From NCBI GenBank assembly GCA_046757925.1, contig JBHHZE010000004.1, positions 1 to 64,000 of the forward strand: a DNA stretch of 64,000 bases, in the 5' to 3' direction. Numbering within the stretch: the stretch's first letter is position 1; every line of letters starts with the position of its first letter. The notes below the pieces were generated by a model, which was given only the letters and a program-made list of their open reading frames with translations, ran no database searches and had not been told where the DNA came from. Of the stretch, positions 16,610 to 25,719 are shown in pieces. The translations under genes were made by a program, and so were the position numbers. This stretch comes from JAZDCZ01 sp046757925 (lineage in GTDB: Bacteria; Gemmatimonadota; Gemmatimonadetes; Gemmatimonadales; GWC2-71-9).

Positions 16610-18742
16610 TCACGGGTGGGCGTAGATCGAAGCGCCCGATTGAGTGAGTCGCTCGAGCATCGGCGCTGGGGTGAACCGATCGCCATACCTACGGGCCAAG
16701 TCGTTCAAAGTGTCTACGACCGATGCACTACCCAACTCATCCATGTATCGCAGCGGACCGCCGCGGAACGGCGGGAACCCAATACCGAAAACCGCTCCAA
16801 TATCTCCGTCCCTGGGAGACCTCACGACCCCCTCCTCCAATGCCCGTGCCGCCTCGTTGAGCATCACGAACACCAATCGGCGTCTTACATCCCGATCGGA
16901 GACATCGCCAGTCTTGTTAGAACTGACGATGTCGTACACTGCACGGTCGACACCCTTCTTCTTGCCATCTTGGTAGATGTAGAAGCCCCTACCGCTCTTT
17001 CTCCCCAACCTTCCCTCCTCGGTCATCCTACCTAGGCTCTCTATGGGCTTGATTCTGTCGCCGTACGCTTCGTACAGCACCGCCGACGCCTTGAGGGCCA
17101 CATCGAGCCCCACTTCATCCAGAAGTGTAACCGGGCCTACCGGGAAACCGAACGTGGTCATCGACTTATCGAGCGTTTCGACCGGGACGCCCTCCTCCAG
17201 CATTCTGCCTGCCTCATTCATGTAAGGCGCGAGAATCCGATTGACCCAAAAGCCCGGCGTATCACGTACGACTATTACCGTCTTGCCCATCCTGCGGCCG
17301 AAAGCCACCGCCGTCACGGTGGCCCAGGGAGCCGTCTCATCGGTCACGATCACCTCGAGCAGCGGCATCTTCTCCACGGGCGAGAAGAAATGCATGCCTA
17401 GCACCCGTTCCGGACACTGCACTGCCTCTGCGATCCGCTTGATCGGTATCGTACTTGTGTTCGAGGCGAGCAGACAACGCTCGGACACTTGTTGTTCGAG
17501 AACCGTGAAGACCTCACGCTTGACGTCAAGGTCTTCATATACCGCCTCGATTACGAGATCCGATCGAGCAAATCCCGCCCAATCTACGCCGCCCGAAATG
17601 AGGCTCCGGAGCCGGCGGTAGTCGTACTTGGTGATGCGCCGTCGCTTGAGGCGCCGCTCGAGTCCCATCCTCGCAGCTGCAACACCCCTCGCGACATCTT
17701 CGAGTTTGGTATCTCTGAGCCTCACGTCGACCTTTGCCTTAGCGACTGCCACACCGGCGATTGCGGAACCCATGAACCCCGCTCCTACAACTGCCATGCC
17801 CTGCACCCGTTTCGCCTGAGGTGCGGCTCCTTCGACTCCAGGATCTTTTTTCAGTGCGGTCGACGCAAAGAAAATTTCGACCAGCCGTTTGGATACTCCG
17901 CCGATGGCGAGTTCGGCAAAATGGGCAGCCTCACTGTCCATACCCGCCTCGATGCCGTAGGCGAGACCGTGCGACACCGCTTCTAGAGCTGCTAGGGGAG
18001 CCGGGTAATGTCCCCCCGTTTTCTGGAGAACCGACTTGCGTGCCTTGGAAAAAACTAGTTTGCGCCCAAGCACATTCCGGTCGAGCAGTAGAGCGGCAAC
18101 GCCGCCAGTCCCACGTCTCTTTCGTTTGCGCCCGTCCGGCAGGGACCTGGCCGCCTTGAAAGCAACTTCCTCGAGGATCGCAGGATGAACCAACTCATCG
18201 ACCATTCCGCGCTTGAACGCGGCCTTTGCCGGAATCGTCTTGCCCGCGAGGATCATATCCAGGGCCACCCTGAGTCCAACCAGCCGCGGCAATCGCTGAC
18301 ATCCTCCGGCAGCCGGGATGATACCCAATTGGACTTCCGGCAGTCCCAGAACCGTTTTGGGGTGATCCGTGGCGATCCTGTAAGAGCACGCCAGTGCCGT
18401 TTCGAAGCCGCCACCCACGCACGCACCGTGAATTGCTGCGACTATCGGCTTCCCCAGATTCGCAACCTGGTTGATGAGACCCTGTCCGGCCTTGACCAGC
18501 GCCAGGGCCTCATCCCGCGTCGTTAGAGCGGTGAACTCATCAATATCGGCACCAGCGATAAAGTTGTCCGGCTTGCCCGAGATCAGGACCACCGCCCGTA
18601 CGCGCTCGTCCGCCTGGAGGCACGGCAGTATCGATTCCAACTCTTCCTTGACGGCGCGCGAGATTTTGTTCACGGGCTGGCCCGGCAAGTCCAACTCCAG
18701 ACGAGCTATCCCTTCGATTAACTCCTGTCTAAACGCTCCCAT
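16610..18742 (-). CDS. Multifunctional enoyl-CoA hydratase / 3-hydroxyacyl-CoA dehydrogenase (FadJ/FadB-like)
   Basis: 710 aa. The N-terminal crotonase domain has oxyanion loop GACVGGG at 106-112 and the two catalytic glutamates Glu114 and Glu136. The NAD-binding dehydrogenase begins at VVGAGFMGS (GAGFMG at 320-325), with catalytic HFFSPV downstream and two C-terminal 3HCDH domains (GFWVNRIL, GRKSGRGFY, GIGFPPFRGGPLRY). It carries out hydration and oxidation of enoyl-CoA in beta-oxidation, and should associate with the adjacent thiolase: the spacing is 1 bp. The C-terminus ends 16 bp before proline dehydrogenase. Confidence 0.96.
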   Translation of the reverse strand: MGAFRQELIEGIARLELDLPGQPVNKISRAVKEELESILPCLQADERVRAVVLISGKPDNFIAGADIDEFTALTTRDEALALVKAGQGLINQVANLGKPIVAAIHGACVGGGFETALACSYRIATDHPKTVLGLPEVQLGIIPAAGGCQRLPRLVGLRVALDMILAGKTIPAKAAFKRGMVDELVHPAILEEVAFKAARSLPDGRKRKRRGTGGVAALLLDRNVLGRKLVFSKARKSVLQKTGGHYPAPLAALEAVSHGLAYGIEAGMDSEAAHFAELAIGGVSKRLVEIFFASTALKKDPGVEGAAPQAKRVQGMAVVGAGFMGSAIAGVAVAKAKVDVRLRDTKLEDVARGVAAARMGLERRLKRRRITKYDYRRLRSLISGGVDWAGFARSDLVIEAVYEDLDVKREVFTVLEQQVSERCLLASNTSTIPIKRIAEAVQCPERVLGMHFFSPVEKMPLLEVIVTDETAPWATVTAVAFGRRMGKTVIVVRDTPGFWVNRILAPYMNEAGRMLEEGVPVETLDKSMTTFGFPVGPVTLLDEVGLDVALKASAVLYEAYGDRIKPIESLGRMTEEGRLGRKSGRGFYIYQDGKKKGVDRAVYDIVSSNKTGDVSDRDVRRRLVFVMLNEAARALEEGVVRSPRDGDIGAVFGIGFPPFRGGPLRYMDELGSASVVDTLNDLARRYGDRFTPAPMLERLTQSGASIYAHP

Positions 18743-18743
18743 C

Positions 18744-20039
18744 CTACCGCCGCTCCAAGATCATGATGAAGCCCATACCCCCTTGCGCACACACCGATAA
18801 CAGACCGAACTGCACGTCCCTCCGTGCCATTTCATTTGCCAACGTCAGTACCAAGCGTCCTCCCGTGGCACCGAAGGGATGTCCAATACTGATTGAACCA
18901 CCCATCACGTTGAGAGTGTCCCAATTGACTTCCCCGATCGCTGCCGACCTTCCCAGCTTTTCTCTGGCCCATTCCGGGGACTCGATCGCCTGGATATTGG
19001 ACAGGACCTGAGCCGCGAAGGCTTCATGCATTTCGACGAGACCTAGCTCCCCCCACGTGATGCCAGCCCGCTCGAACGCAACCGGGGCAGCATAGACCGG
19101 CCCCATGAGTAACTGTTCACCCGGATCCAGTGCCGCGACGGCATACGACCGAATGAACGCGATCGGGTCGTACCCGAGCGCAACCGCCGATTCCTCGCTC
19201 ATCAAGAGCACAGCAGATCCACCATCTGTCAGTGGCGATGAGTTCGCCGCAGTGACGGTGCCGTACCGCCGATCGAACACCGGTCGCAACTTTGACATCT
19301 GTTCCAAGGACGTATCCGCCCGTATTCCATTATCTTGCTCAACGATTCTGCCCGGGCCCATGTCCATGAAAGGCGCGATTTCAGCGGTAAGTCGCCCATC
19401 CTTCGTTCCAGCCAGAGCAAGTCGATGACTGCGCAGCGCCAGCCGGTCTTGTTCGATGCGGCTGATGCCGTTCAGCTTCGCCATCTTCTCGGCAGACTGA
19501 CCCATCGTTTCGCCCGTTGACGGCTCGGCGATAGCCGGTGAAACCGGTATCAGGTCTCTGGGTCGAACCGACGATAGGAGCCCGACGCGCTCCCCGAGAG
19601 TCCTGGCACGGCTCAGCTTTACCAAGATCTCGGAAAGGTGCGGCGAATGAAGTATCGGGATATTCGACAGGCTTTCCGCACCGCCTGCTATCACCACGTC
19701 GGCGTGACCGAGAGCTATCTGATCGTGTCCTATCGCGATCGCCTGGTTGGCCGAGGCACAAGCCCGATTCACCGATGCTGCCGGTATGCTCTTAGGGAAC
19801 TGTGGCAGTAGACTCACCTCTCGGGCCAGGTTGGGCTCCAACGGGCTGGCCACGACCTGGCCAAAGTACATTTCGTCTACCAGGTTACCATCGAGATTGG
19901 TTCTGTGAAGCAATTCGACCACGGCCGCCCGTGCGAGGTCCACTGCCGAGAAATTCTTCAATACCGTTCCGGACTTGCAGAACGGGGTACGGCATCCGCC
20001 TACCACCGCCACGCGGCGTCCATTTCTCGTAGGGCTCAT
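18744..20039 (-). CDS. Acetyl-CoA acyltransferase (thiolase, FadI-like)
   Basis: 431 aa, slightly longer than FadA, in the size range of FadI. Catalytic residues: Cys94 in NRACASANQA, His in GHPFGATGGR, and Cys in SVCAQGGMG near the end. Cleaves 3-ketoacyl-CoA in the last step of beta-oxidation. Forms a two-gene unit with the FadJ-like gene 1 bp downstream; the methyltransferase gene lies 69 bp upstream on the same strand. Confidence 0.95.
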   Translation of the reverse strand: MSPTRNGRRVAVVGGCRTPFCKSGTVLKNFSAVDLARAAVVELLHRTNLDGNLVDEMYFGQVVASPLEPNLAREVSLLPQFPKSIPAASVNRACASANQAIAIGHDQIALGHADVVIAGGAESLSNIPILHSPHLSEILVKLSRARTLGERVGLLSSVRPRDLIPVSPAIAEPSTGETMGQSAEKMAKLNGISRIEQDRLALRSHRLALAGTKDGRLTAEIAPFMDMGPGRIVEQDNGIRADTSLEQMSKLRPVFDRRYGTVTAANSSPLTDGGSAVLLMSEESAVALGYDPIAFIRSYAVAALDPGEQLLMGPVYAAPVAFERAGITWGELGLVEMHEAFAAQVLSNIQAIESPEWAREKLGRSAAIGEVNWDTLNVMGGSISIGHPFGATGGRLVLTLANEMARRDVQFGLLSVCAQGGMGFIMILERR

Positions 20040-20108
20040 ATTGTGGAAGTTAGTCGAACCTGGATAGAGTTTCCACGACGCTCTTGTGGCTGGCCGTCAA
20101 TCGTCACA

Positions 20109-20648
20109 TCATTTTGTCCGTTCCGCTAACACACTTGCGATGACTTTCTGATGCTCGTTGAATTCCTCCACGACTTCACGTGCAAGGATCACCTCGAGTG
20201 GTTTGACCAAATCGAGCAGTTCACAATCCATTAGGAGGTAATCTTCACACTTCGGTCCAGAATCGAGTTCTCTTTGCCCGTTGCGAAAAGTCTCGGCGAG
20301 GAACATGCCTCCCGGCTTTACGGCGTTGAGGAACTCGCGCATACGTCGGCGGTCGAGATAGTAGAACACCATAACGACGTCGAATTCACCAGGTGGCAGC
20401 GCGTCGCGTTCGAGATCGGCGTGCACCCAGTCGACCGACACGGCACACGCCCCGGCTTTCTCACTAGCCGTCCTGAGCTTCTCCGCGTTCGAGTCGACCG
20501 CCACGACCTTGGCACCGAGTTGTGCGGCGGCAATCGCGTGGCGACCCTCGCCACAGCCCACATCCAATACGGTCGAGCCGGGCCGAATGATCCCCTCATG
20601 CCATCGGAACCAAGTGCTCGTGATATCGACCAATCCGGCCTCTGACAC
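20109..20648 (-). CDS. Class I SAM-dependent methyltransferase
   Basis: 179 aa. SAM-binding motif I VLDVGCGEG near 27-35, acidic residue at the end of strand 2 (VVAVDSN), motif II-like HADLE, and motif IV DVVMVFYYLDR. Similar in layout to TehB/UbiE-like small methyltransferases; the acceptor is unknown. It is 3 bp from the nearest alternative GlpD start and divergent from it. Confidence 0.85.
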   Translation of the reverse strand: MSEAGLVDITSTWFRWHEGIIRPGSTVLDVGCGEGRHAIAAAQLGAKVVAVDSNAEKLRTASEKAGACAVSVDWVHADLERDALPPGEFDVVMVFYYLDRRRMREFLNAVKPGGMFLAETFRNGQRELDSGPKCEDYLLMDCELLDLVKPLEVILAREVVEEFNEHQKVIASVLAERTK

Positions 20649-20699
20649 CTAGTGACGCCTCCATTCTCGCATCAGACGCGGAGTGAGAACATCGCCGCG

Positions 20700-22322
20700 A
20701 TGACCACCGAGTCCTTGGACCTGCTCGTCATCGGAGCCGGAATAACCGGCGCTGGTATTGCACGGGCTGCCTCGATGCGCGGGATCCGGACTGCCATTGT
20801 GGACATGGGGGACTTCGCTTCGGGCACCAGTTCCAAGTCGTCCCGTCTCGTACACGGCGGGCTGCGCTACCTCGAGCACGGTCACTTTGGACTCGTATTC
20901 GAGGCAAGTCGCGAGCGGCGGGTCTTGCTCCGGATTGCACCCCACCTGGTTCATGCTCGCTCGTTTCTGTTTCCCATTCACAAGGGGGCCCGGGTTTCCC
21001 GCTGGAAGCTCACGGCCGGCCTGTGGCTGTATGACATTCTTGCCATGTTCCACAATGTGCGGCGACATCGGATGCTCAGCAAGCAGGCCATGAAACGAGC
21101 CGAGCCCAGAATCAAGGATCGGGGCCTCAAGGGCGGCGCCCGATACTACGATGCGCAGTGCGACGATGCCAGACTCACGCTGGCGACCGTCCGAAGTGCC
21201 CACCGTCACGGCGCGTTGGTTGCCAACTACATCCGAGCAGACCAACTCGACGTCGCCGACGGTAAAGTGCGCGGTGCCCGCATCACTGATCTCACGACTG
21301 GAGCCGAGTATGCCGTACATGCTCAAGTTGTAGTCAATGCCACTGGTCCCTGGTCGGATAGAATGCGCGATCAATGGGACGACGACCCCGCCCTGCGACC
21401 TACCAAGGGTGCTCACGTAGCAGTGCCCAGGCACCGCATCGGCAACAACGAGGCATTAACAATAACCTCGCCGATAGATGGACGGGTAATGTTCATCATT
21501 CCGTGGGGCGACCTATCCTACATTGGCACCACGGATAGCTACTGTTCGGCTATTCCCGATACAGTCTACGCGACCGGCGAAGACGTCCTCTACCTCTTGC
21601 GCTCGGCCAACGCGCTGTTCCCAGATGCCCGCCTGACACCTACCGACGTAGTTGCTACTTGGGCCGGACTCCGCCCTCTGCTAGCGCCTGACAACCCACA
21701 GGATCCCCGGTCCGTGTCGCGGGAACACCGTGTGCTGGAGAGTTCGAGTGGGCTCGTGTCCATCGTGGGGGGCAAGCTGACCACCTATAGAGTCATGGCC
21801 ACACAAACCGTAGACAGAGTAGCCGCCAAGTTGCGCCAACTCGACGGCAGACCGGTCCCCCCCCCAGCCGGAACCGATCGCGAACCGCTACCAGGCGGCG
21901 AGATTCAGAACCTGGACGTCTTGGTAGAGGAGACAAAGCGGGGGGGATATCCCCAAGAGACCGCCGAACACCTGGTGAGAACCTACGGCAGCGAAACCCC
22001 GGCTGTCGTCCGGCTCGCCCAATCTAACCCGGAATTCGCAACGCAGATCCATCCCGACCACCCCGCTGTGATAGCGGAGTTGGTCCAGGCAATCCGCTGT
22101 GAGATGGCCATTACCCTGTGCGATCTTCTGATCCGGCGCATCCACTTGTTTTACGAAACAGCCGATCAGGCTTGCGACCGGGCATCGCGCGTCGCAGATA
22201 TAGCCGCAAGCGAACTGGGGTGGGACGAACAGCGTAAAGAGGCCGAGTTAGCAGCCTATTCTAGTGAAGTGGAACGCAGCAACGCCTTCCGCAACGAACT
22301 CCGGGGTCTACACCCGGTGTAA
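20700..22322 (+). CDS. glpD: Glycerol-3-phosphate dehydrogenase, FAD-dependent
   Basis: 540 aa from the ATG at 20700, chosen because the FAD motif VIGAGITGAGIA begins 10 residues later; an in-frame GTG at 20652 would add 16 unconserved residues. Family marks: SSKSSRLVHGGLRYLE, AGLWLYD, NATGPWSD, IPWGDLSYIGTTD, WAGLRPLL, GGKLTTYR, and a helical C-terminal domain with CEMAITLCDLLIRR. Peripheral membrane enzyme feeding glycerol-3-phosphate electrons to quinone. The tail ends 8 bp before the convergent DHS-like gene. Confidence 0.96.
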   Translation: MTTESLDLLVIGAGITGAGIARAASMRGIRTAIVDMGDFASGTSSKSSRLVHGGLRYLEHGHFGLVFEASRERRVLLRIAPHLVHARSFLFPIHKGARVSRWKLTAGLWLYDILAMFHNVRRHRMLSKQAMKRAEPRIKDRGLKGGARYYDAQCDDARLTLATVRSAHRHGALVANYIRADQLDVADGKVRGARITDLTTGAEYAVHAQVVVNATGPWSDRMRDQWDDDPALRPTKGAHVAVPRHRIGNNEALTITSPIDGRVMFIIPWGDLSYIGTTDSYCSAIPDTVYATGEDVLYLLRSANALFPDARLTPTDVVATWAGLRPLLAPDNPQDPRSVSREHRVLESSSGLVSIVGGKLTTYRVMATQTVDRVAAKLRQLDGRPVPPPAGTDREPLPGGEIQNLDVLVEETKRGGYPQETAEHLVRTYGSETPAVVRLAQSNPEFATQIHPDHPAVIAELVQAIRCEMAITLCDLLIRRIHLFYETADQACDRASRVADIAASELGWDEQRKEAELAAYSSEVERSNAFRNELRGLHPV

Positions 22323-22330
22323 CATCCTAC

Positions 22331-23470
22331 TCAGTTACCCCCAAAGCCGGAAGCCTCCGCACGCGCGTCTCTCCGGCGCACCGAGGCACGATACTCCTCC
22401 GTCAGGCGATCGAGCATTTCCGTTCTGCGATCGTAGAGCCTCTTACACTCTCGGTGAGTTCGCTTGGCTAGGGCGTAGGCAGTCAATAGCGGGAGCCCGA
22501 CGGTACTGTCCAGATAGCAAACAACGGTATGAGGTAGCTGGTCCGGGTCGAGCTTACCCCAGCTCACCGCCTCGCCCGGAGTCGCACCTGACAACCCCCC
22601 CGTATCGGCTCGGGCGTCCGTAATCTGTAGGTAGTAGTCATGTCCCCGCTCCTCGATTCCCAACACCTCCTGGATTTGAGGTTCGGTTTGGAGAATGAAG
22701 TTCTTCGGACTGCCCCCTCCCACGATTAGAACCCCACTCCTGCCACCGCCTCGCTTTGCGTCCAGCACGATCGCCGCCGTTTCGTTCACATCGGCTGACA
22801 CGTCAAACCGCAGCCCGTGACCTGCTAAGGCAAGCTCTGCCACGTTCATGCCGATCGACGAATCGCCTGGTGACGACGTGTAGATTGGAACGCCACATTC
22901 GTGCGCCGCAGCAAGGACCGACTTGCCTCCCGAACCCAAAGCCAACTCGCGTTCCCGAACGTATCCACCCAGCCTGTAGTGGTACTCCGCCGTGCTCATA
23001 GGTCGGTCGAATTCCGGATTCATCGATACAGTGCGGATGAACTGATCGGTTCGAAGGAGCACTCTGTAGTCGAATAGAACGTCGTAGATGCGAACGACCC
23101 CGGCATCACGGAGAGCCACATCATCCGACGCGGGAGATCCCCGATGCATAGTGAATCCCAGTGCGAAGTGCGCATCGTGATACAGATTGGCTCCGGTAGA
23201 GACGATCCAATCCACGAACCCCGCTTCGACCAGCGGTATTACCGAAGACATGCCAAGACCTGCCGGTGTCATCGCACCGGTCAAGCCCAGGCCGACCGTC
23301 GTACCGTCTGACAGCATGCGTTCCGTAAACAAATGGCAGGCTTCACGTAGCCTTCCGGCGTTGTATGCGTGGAAGGTTCCGTCGATGAGTTCATCTATAG
23401 ACTCTGTACCACTGATGGGAGACGGTTCGATCTTCGGCCCGCTGAGGTAACAGGATTTTTCAGCGGTCAT
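22331..23470 (-). CDS. Deoxyhypusine-synthase-like protein
   Basis: 379 aa of the DHS superfamily, an NAD-dependent spermidine-using fold. Visible marks: LGLTGAMTPAGLG, STGANLYHDAHF (91-102), GGGSPKNF with the retained lysine Lys256 that forms the substrate imine in DHS, and the EAVSWGK block (300-306). Bacteria lack eIF5A, so true deoxyhypusine formation is unlikely; known bacterial relatives make homospermidine or related polyamines. It overlaps the LOG-like gene by 4 bp and is the third gene of a trio with the class V aminotransferase. Substrate not established. Confidence 0.85.
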   Translation of the reverse strand: MTAEKSCYLSGPKIEPSPISGTESIDELIDGTFHAYNAGRLREACHLFTERMLSDGTTVGLGLTGAMTPAGLGMSSVIPLVEAGFVDWIVSTGANLYHDAHFALGFTMHRGSPASDDVALRDAGVVRIYDVLFDYRVLLRTDQFIRTVSMNPEFDRPMSTAEYHYRLGGYVRERELALGSGGKSVLAAAHECGVPIYTSSPGDSSIGMNVAELALAGHGLRFDVSADVNETAAIVLDAKRGGGRSGVLIVGGGSPKNFILQTEPQIQEVLGIEERGHDYYLQITDARADTGGLSGATPGEAVSWGKLDPDQLPHTVVCYLDSTVGLPLLTAYALAKRTHRECKRLYDRRTEMLDRLTEEYRASVRRRDARAEASGFGGN

Positions 23471-24249
23471 CGTGACGAGTCCGTTTCACTCGACTCTGGC
23501 CGCTCGCTATTCATCGTCTTGTGCCAACTCTGCATCACGATTTCCACCACTTCCTGGGGGTCGTCGGTCACCTGGAACAGTGCCAGATCAGCCGGAGATA
23601 TTTTGTTCTCAGCGCACACGACGTCCCGGAGCCAGTCCACGAGTCCGGCCCAGTACCGGGTTCCCATCAATATGATAGGGAGGTCACCGATCTTACCCGT
23701 CTGCGTCAAGGTCAAGACCTCGAACAGTTCGTCCAGCGTGCCGAATCCACCGGTTGGAAAGATGAATGCCGAGGAATACTTGACGAGCATAGTCTTGCGG
23801 ACGAAGAAGTACCGGAAATGCACCATGCGGTCGACGTATCGATTCGCGCCCTGTTCGTGTGGCAACTCGATGTTGAGACCGATGGACTGGGCACCTGCCA
23901 GTCGCGCTCCGCTGTTCGCAGCTTCCATGATTCCGCCGCCGGCGCCGGTGATGATCGCAAAATTGCGCTCTCCCAAAAGCCGCGCCGTCTCTCTTGTGAG
24001 TTCGTACATTGGATCGTCCCTAGGGGCCCGGGCCGAACCGAAAAAGGTGACCGCCGAGCGGACGTCAGCCAGCTCGTCGAAGCCCTCGACAAACTCGCCG
24101 AGGATCCGCAAGGTGCGCCAAGGATCGGTGTGAACGAAATCGCGCCGCTCATCTAAACGTGGTGCTCGTAGGAGTTGCTCGTCGGCCGTTACGTGGTGCT
24201 GTTCCATTGCGCTGTCATCCCTTGCCGAGGATGCTGATCGCTGCGGCAT
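23467..24249 (-). CDS. TIGR00730/LOG-family phosphoribohydrolase-like protein
   Basis: 260 aa. Rossmann-like fold with GAGGGIMEAAN (102-112) and PTGGFGTLDE (165-174), the signature of LOG-type cytokinin-riboside/nucleotide phosphoribohydrolases. The N-terminal 60 residues are an extension also seen in the longer TIGR00730 proteins. The chosen ATG has GAAGGA five bases upstream and lies inside the end of the aminotransferase gene (35-bp overlap); an ATG at 24207 would avoid the overlap. Likely splits a nucleoside monophosphate into base and ribose phosphate. Substrate unknown. Confidence 0.88.
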   Translation of the reverse strand: MPQRSASSARDDSAMEQHHVTADEQLLRAPRLDERRDFVHTDPWRTLRILGEFVEGFDELADVRSAVTFFGSARAPRDDPMYELTRETARLLGERNFAIITGAGGGIMEAANSGARLAGAQSIGLNIELPHEQGANRYVDRMVHFRYFFVRKTMLVKYSSAFIFPTGGFGTLDELFEVLTLTQTGKIGDLPIILMGTRYWAGLVDWLRDVVCAENKISPADLALFQVTDDPQEVVEIVMQSWHKTMNSERPESSETDSSR

Positions 24250-25378
24250 TATCGTCCTTCAAGTTGTAAAAATATGGAGAGAGACGAACATGGCCCGGCC
24301 GTGCATCTGCTATCACCTTTCCCGCAGCAAGAGCCCGAACCTGAGCGTGGGGATCGGACGACGGGATCATCACTATGGCACTGCGTTTCGCCGAATCGTC
24401 CACGGTGCTGGGAGTCAAACCTGCGGCCCGGGCACGGTCGATCAAGTCGTCGGTCAACTCGGTAACAACGCGACGGACCGCCGGCACCCCGATCTCCTTT
24501 AGTATCTCCAGGCCTGCAAGTTGGGCATGGACTGCGGCAAGAGAGGGGGTCCCTTGCTCGAACCTCCGCGCATCCTCATGCAAGGTGAGTGACCGGATAT
24601 CGAAATCGAACTGATTGCGGTGGGCAAACCAACCGGTCACACTGGGTGCGAGTTGCGCGATCAGTTCGTCACGGACATACAGAAAGGCGATTCCTGGTCC
24701 ACCCAACAACCACTTTAGACCACCTGCCGCCAGGAAATCCACTTCAGCAAGGTGGGCGTCTACCGGAAGTTGGCCGACACTCTGGTAGGCATCGATGAAG
24801 CAGAGTGCTCCCTTGGCGTGTGCTATCGCCGCTACCGCCGCTATGTCCTGAATGGCACCCGTGGTGAAAAAAACATGGGAGGTCGCCACTAAGGCCGTGC
24901 GTTCATCTACTTCGGCAGCAATCGCTTCCACCGGCACCGTCAGTCCGTCCGGACTCCGGATTACCACAACTTCCACACCGTCAGCCTGCTTGGCCAGCCA
25001 CTGATACGCGACAGTGGGGAAATCCAACGACGTGGTAATCACCTTCGGTCGTGATCTCAAGTCGAGGCAACTCGCCAGCACGGCCGTCGCGGTCGAAACA
25101 GAAGGATGCAGGGCAACTTCACACGGCCGTGCCCCGATAACGGCGGCGTATCCCGCCCGCAGTTCCGCAAGCGCCTCCCACCATACATCGTACCACGCGG
25201 ACGCTCCACGAGCTTGCCATACATCCAGGAATTCAGCCACCCGCTCTCTGACACGGTTGGAAATGGCACCCAGCGAGCAGGAATTCAGGTAGATTTGCTC
25301 TTGGAAAACGGGAAACTCCGCTCGGTAGCTAGCCAGCGCGTGTGCCTCGGATGAGCTTGCGACAGTCATGACGGCCAA
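24215..25378 (-). CDS. Class V aminotransferase-like PLP enzyme
   Basis: 387 aa, fold type I PLP enzyme of the cysteine desulfurase/kynureninase group. Asp196 (FIDAYQS) stacks on the cofactor ring and Lys222 (AGGLKWLLGG) forms the Schiff base. The GxP-type loop PSVTGWFAH and RFEQGTPS are close to those of kynureninase- or isopenicillin-epimerase-like members. No catalytic cysteine loop of desulfurases was recognised. First gene of the minus-strand trio; divergent from the 100-aa gene at 25417 with only 38 bp between them. Reaction unknown. Confidence 0.86.
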   Translation of the reverse strand: MAVMTVASSSEAHALASYRAEFPVFQEQIYLNSCSLGAISNRVRERVAEFLDVWQARGASAWYDVWWEALAELRAGYAAVIGARPCEVALHPSVSTATAVLASCLDLRSRPKVITTSLDFPTVAYQWLAKQADGVEVVVIRSPDGLTVPVEAIAAEVDERTALVATSHVFFTTGAIQDIAAVAAIAHAKGALCFIDAYQSVGQLPVDAHLAEVDFLAAGGLKWLLGGPGIAFLYVRDELIAQLAPSVTGWFAHRNQFDFDIRSLTLHEDARRFEQGTPSLAAVHAQLAGLEILKEIGVPAVRRVVTELTDDLIDRARAAGLTPSTVDDSAKRSAIVMIPSSDPHAQVRALAAGKVIADARPGHVRLSPYFYNLKDDNAAAISILGKG

Positions 25379-25416
25379 TATAAGTGTGTGACGACCATGA
25401 AGTCAGAGAGAGCGAC

Positions 25417-25719
25417 ATGCCTCGAGAGGGACCCGTGAAGCGCCCAACCCAGAGAGTCGAGCGGCAGAGTTGGATCGGGCTCGCCGTAAGACTCACAGCA
25501 CGGGCGCTTTTCAACCCCCGCGTCGCAGTGGATCTCCTGACGATGGTCTGGGCCTTCAGATCGAGGAACTGGTATTCAAGACCGCCGTTCCTTCCGTTAC
25601 CCCCGAAAGAATACACGCGATGGCGGATGCACACTGCTTTCGGTGATCCTGACCGCGTACCGTCGGTCGAGGATGTTCTTCGCTTCGCACGATGGCGCAG
25701 GAACTTGCTGCGCCTGTGA
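25417..25719 (+). CDS. Conserved small hypothetical protein
   Basis: 100 aa from the ATG at 25417; a GTG at 25435 with GAGGGA before it is an alternative. The sequence is rich in Arg, Trp and Pro: FNPRVAVDLLTMVWAFRSR, WYSRPPFLPLPPKEYTRWR, MHTAFGDPDRVPS. Its tryptophan/arginine pattern suggests a conserved family that may touch nucleic acid or membrane, but none is recognised. It overlaps the start of queG by 28 bp, so it is probably co-translated with it. Confidence 0.68.
   Translation: MPREGPVKRPTQRVERQSWIGLAVRLTARALFNPRVAVDLLTMVWAFRSRNWYSRPPFLPLPPKEYTRWRMHTAFGDPDRVPSVEDVLRFARWRRNLLRL

Noticed and set aside
20649..21434. A 261-codon open frame opposite glpD
   Set aside because: No motif, and it is fully antisense to a well-conserved FAD dehydrogenase.
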